33,618 nt of DNA. Source: Devosia psychrophila (GTDB lineage Bacteria > Pseudomonadota > Alphaproteobacteria > Rhizobiales > Devosiaceae). The stretch lies in the NCBI RefSeq assembly GCF_000971275.1, contig NZ_LAPV01000040.1:1-33618 (forward strand), in the 5' to 3' direction. Every line of letters starts with the position of its first letter. Position 1 is the stretch's first letter. The notes under the pieces were generated by a model. That model was not told the DNA's origin. It saw only the letters and a list, made by a program, of their open reading frames with translations, and ran no database searches. Both the position numbers and the translations under genes were made by a program. Of this stretch, positions 33,157 through 33,618 are shown piece by piece.

Positions 33157-33364
33157 TTAGCCTCGCTTGCTGATTATCAATGTAGGCGCGTGAATCCTAT
33201 TATCCACTAAGCCTCAACTTTCGGGGCCCGCAGTGCCTGAGATGTCCACAAAACATGGGTTTCTCAAGCACTACGGGCCCCGATTGATTCTTTGTATCTA
33301 TCGATTGATGATGCGGACGAACGGCTAGCTGCAACTGGTCATAAATTGAAATCGGGAGCGTGCT
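33157..33364. other. Intergenic region with long imperfect inverted repeat
   Basis: Arms 33221-33242 and 33262-33283 pair at 20 of 22 positions (TCGGGGCCCG...CTGAGA against TCTCAAG...CGGGCCCCGA) around a 19-nt spacer. No T-run follows, so it is not a standard terminator. The stretch to the right is AT-richer than neighbouring genes and seems a boundary of accessory DNA. The ribosome site of the next gene (GGGAG, 33354-33358) is at its right end. Confidence 0.55.
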
Positions 33365-33433
33365 GTGCGGTTTGTTGAGACTGGTCCTGACATTCCTGAT
33401 GAACTTCTGGTCGCCCGAGATGGGGGCAACGTA
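33365..33433 (+). pseudogene. N-terminal fragment of a probable SIR2-domain protein, interrupted by an IS
   Basis: A GTG at 33365 with GGGAG 6 nt upstream opens a frame reading RFVETGPDIPDELLVARDGG followed by NV. This matches, from memory, the N-terminus of SIR2-like NAD-hydrolase-type proteins that continue into VVFFCGAGVS. The match ends exactly where IS3-like terminal sequence begins (33434). SIR2-like proteins of this sort are often antiphage effectors that deplete NAD. The rest would lie beyond the IS, outside the window. The identification rests on 23 codons, so it is tentative. Confidence 0.5.
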
Positions 33434-33618
33434 TGGACTTGCCCCGCTTTAATGGAGAGGCATTAGCTCATTTAAGTGCCCGGTTTTCGAACTGCACAGG
33501 ACTTTGGTAGTCGAGGGCGGAGTGTCGCCTCACAGGATTGTAGAAGCCGTCGATGTAGCGGGCAATGGCCTGTTCGGCATCGTGTCTGGTCTGGAAGCGT
33601 GTGCGCCAGACGAGCTCG
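33434..33618 (-). mobile_element. IS3-family insertion sequence, terminal part (cut by window edge)
   Basis: The tip TGGACTTGCCCCGCTTTAAT at 33434 has the TG...CCCC style of IS3-family terminal repeats and stands 34 bp from the transposase stop, the usual distance. The transposase C-terminus reads inward on the minus strand. The other end, the orfA and the target duplication cannot be seen. Confidence 0.7.
33468..33618 (-). CDS. IS3-family transposase (OrfB / integrase core), C-terminal fragment
   Basis: The minus-strand frame stopping at 33468 encodes the typical C-terminal tail of the IS3 rve integrase: WRTRFQTRHDAEQAIARYI, then GFYNPVRRHSALDYQSPVQFE. The motif YNxxRRHSALxYxSP is strongly diagnostic of the family. 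About 50 codons are visible and the catalytic DDE residues lie beyond the window. Confidence 0.88.
   Translation of the reverse strand, partial: ELVWRTRFQTRHDAEQAIARYIDGFYNPVRRHSALDYQSPVQFENRALK

Noticed and set aside
1..33618. CRISPR array or cas genes
   Set aside because: No regularly spaced direct repeats or Cas-like proteins were seen; the repeats present are palindromic and dispersed singly.

Overview
The window looks like a chromosomal segment of an alphaproteobacterium of the order Hyphomicrobiales (Rhizobiales). The genus Devosia or a close relative is my guess from gene content and order, not from any search. Pointers are high GC, an aerobic-type CobS/CobT cobaltochelatase pair next to a J-domain gene and a bolA homologue, aroK-aroB next to xerD and accA, secA divergent from a parvulin gene, argJ-GNAT-mutT, and small Omp25/31-like beta-barrel genes.

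Layout: the left edge (1-87, minus) carries the N-terminus of an IS630-type transposase. Next comes a minus-strand unit cobS-cobT-phytase-like gene (335-4360), preceded by a J-domain gene (4458-5090) that diverges from bolA (5133-5423). A second minus-strand unit aroK-aroB-membrane protein (5420-7444) faces a plus-strand unit of a small membrane protein, xerD and accA (7590-9812). A lipoprotein L,D-transpeptidase, preceded by a 34-codon leader ORF, and a membrane-anchored unknown follow (10040-11890). secA (12167-14923, minus) has a good terminator and a good sigma70-type promoter and diverges from a periplasmic PPIase. Then come a nuclease-like protein and an M48 lipoprotein protease with overlapping ends (16549-18863), and a minus-strand unit argJ-GNAT-mutT-flp pilin (18877-21477).

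From tRNA-Arg(CCT) at 21706 rightward the content is more accessory: a hicA-hicB toxin-antitoxin locus whose hicA has no ordinary start codon, a CAP-domain lipoprotein, a TusA-like protein, an outer-membrane barrel, a large membrane/spermidine-synthase fusion, tRNA-Leu(CAA), azlCD, a MATE pump, an HxlR regulator with a PfpI-like gene, a DD-carboxypeptidase and a second barrel protein. The right edge holds a long inverted repeat and 23 codons of a gene that starts like a SIR2-domain protein and is cut by an IS3-family insertion running out of the window.

Functional themes are housekeeping: cobalamin synthesis, aromatic amino-acid and arginine synthesis, fatty-acid synthesis, protein export and envelope quality control (SecA, PPIase, M48 protease, L,D-transpeptidase, DD-carboxypeptidase). 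Intergenic spaces repeatedly contain GC-rich palindromic elements built from C-rich/G-rich stems. I see no complete, clearly novel multi-gene system. The points most worth a second look are the IS-interrupted SIR2-like gene, the hicA start problem with its operator-like palindromes, the dispersed palindromic element, the three-way-junction structure upstream of argJ, and the leader ORF coupled to the L,D-transpeptidase.
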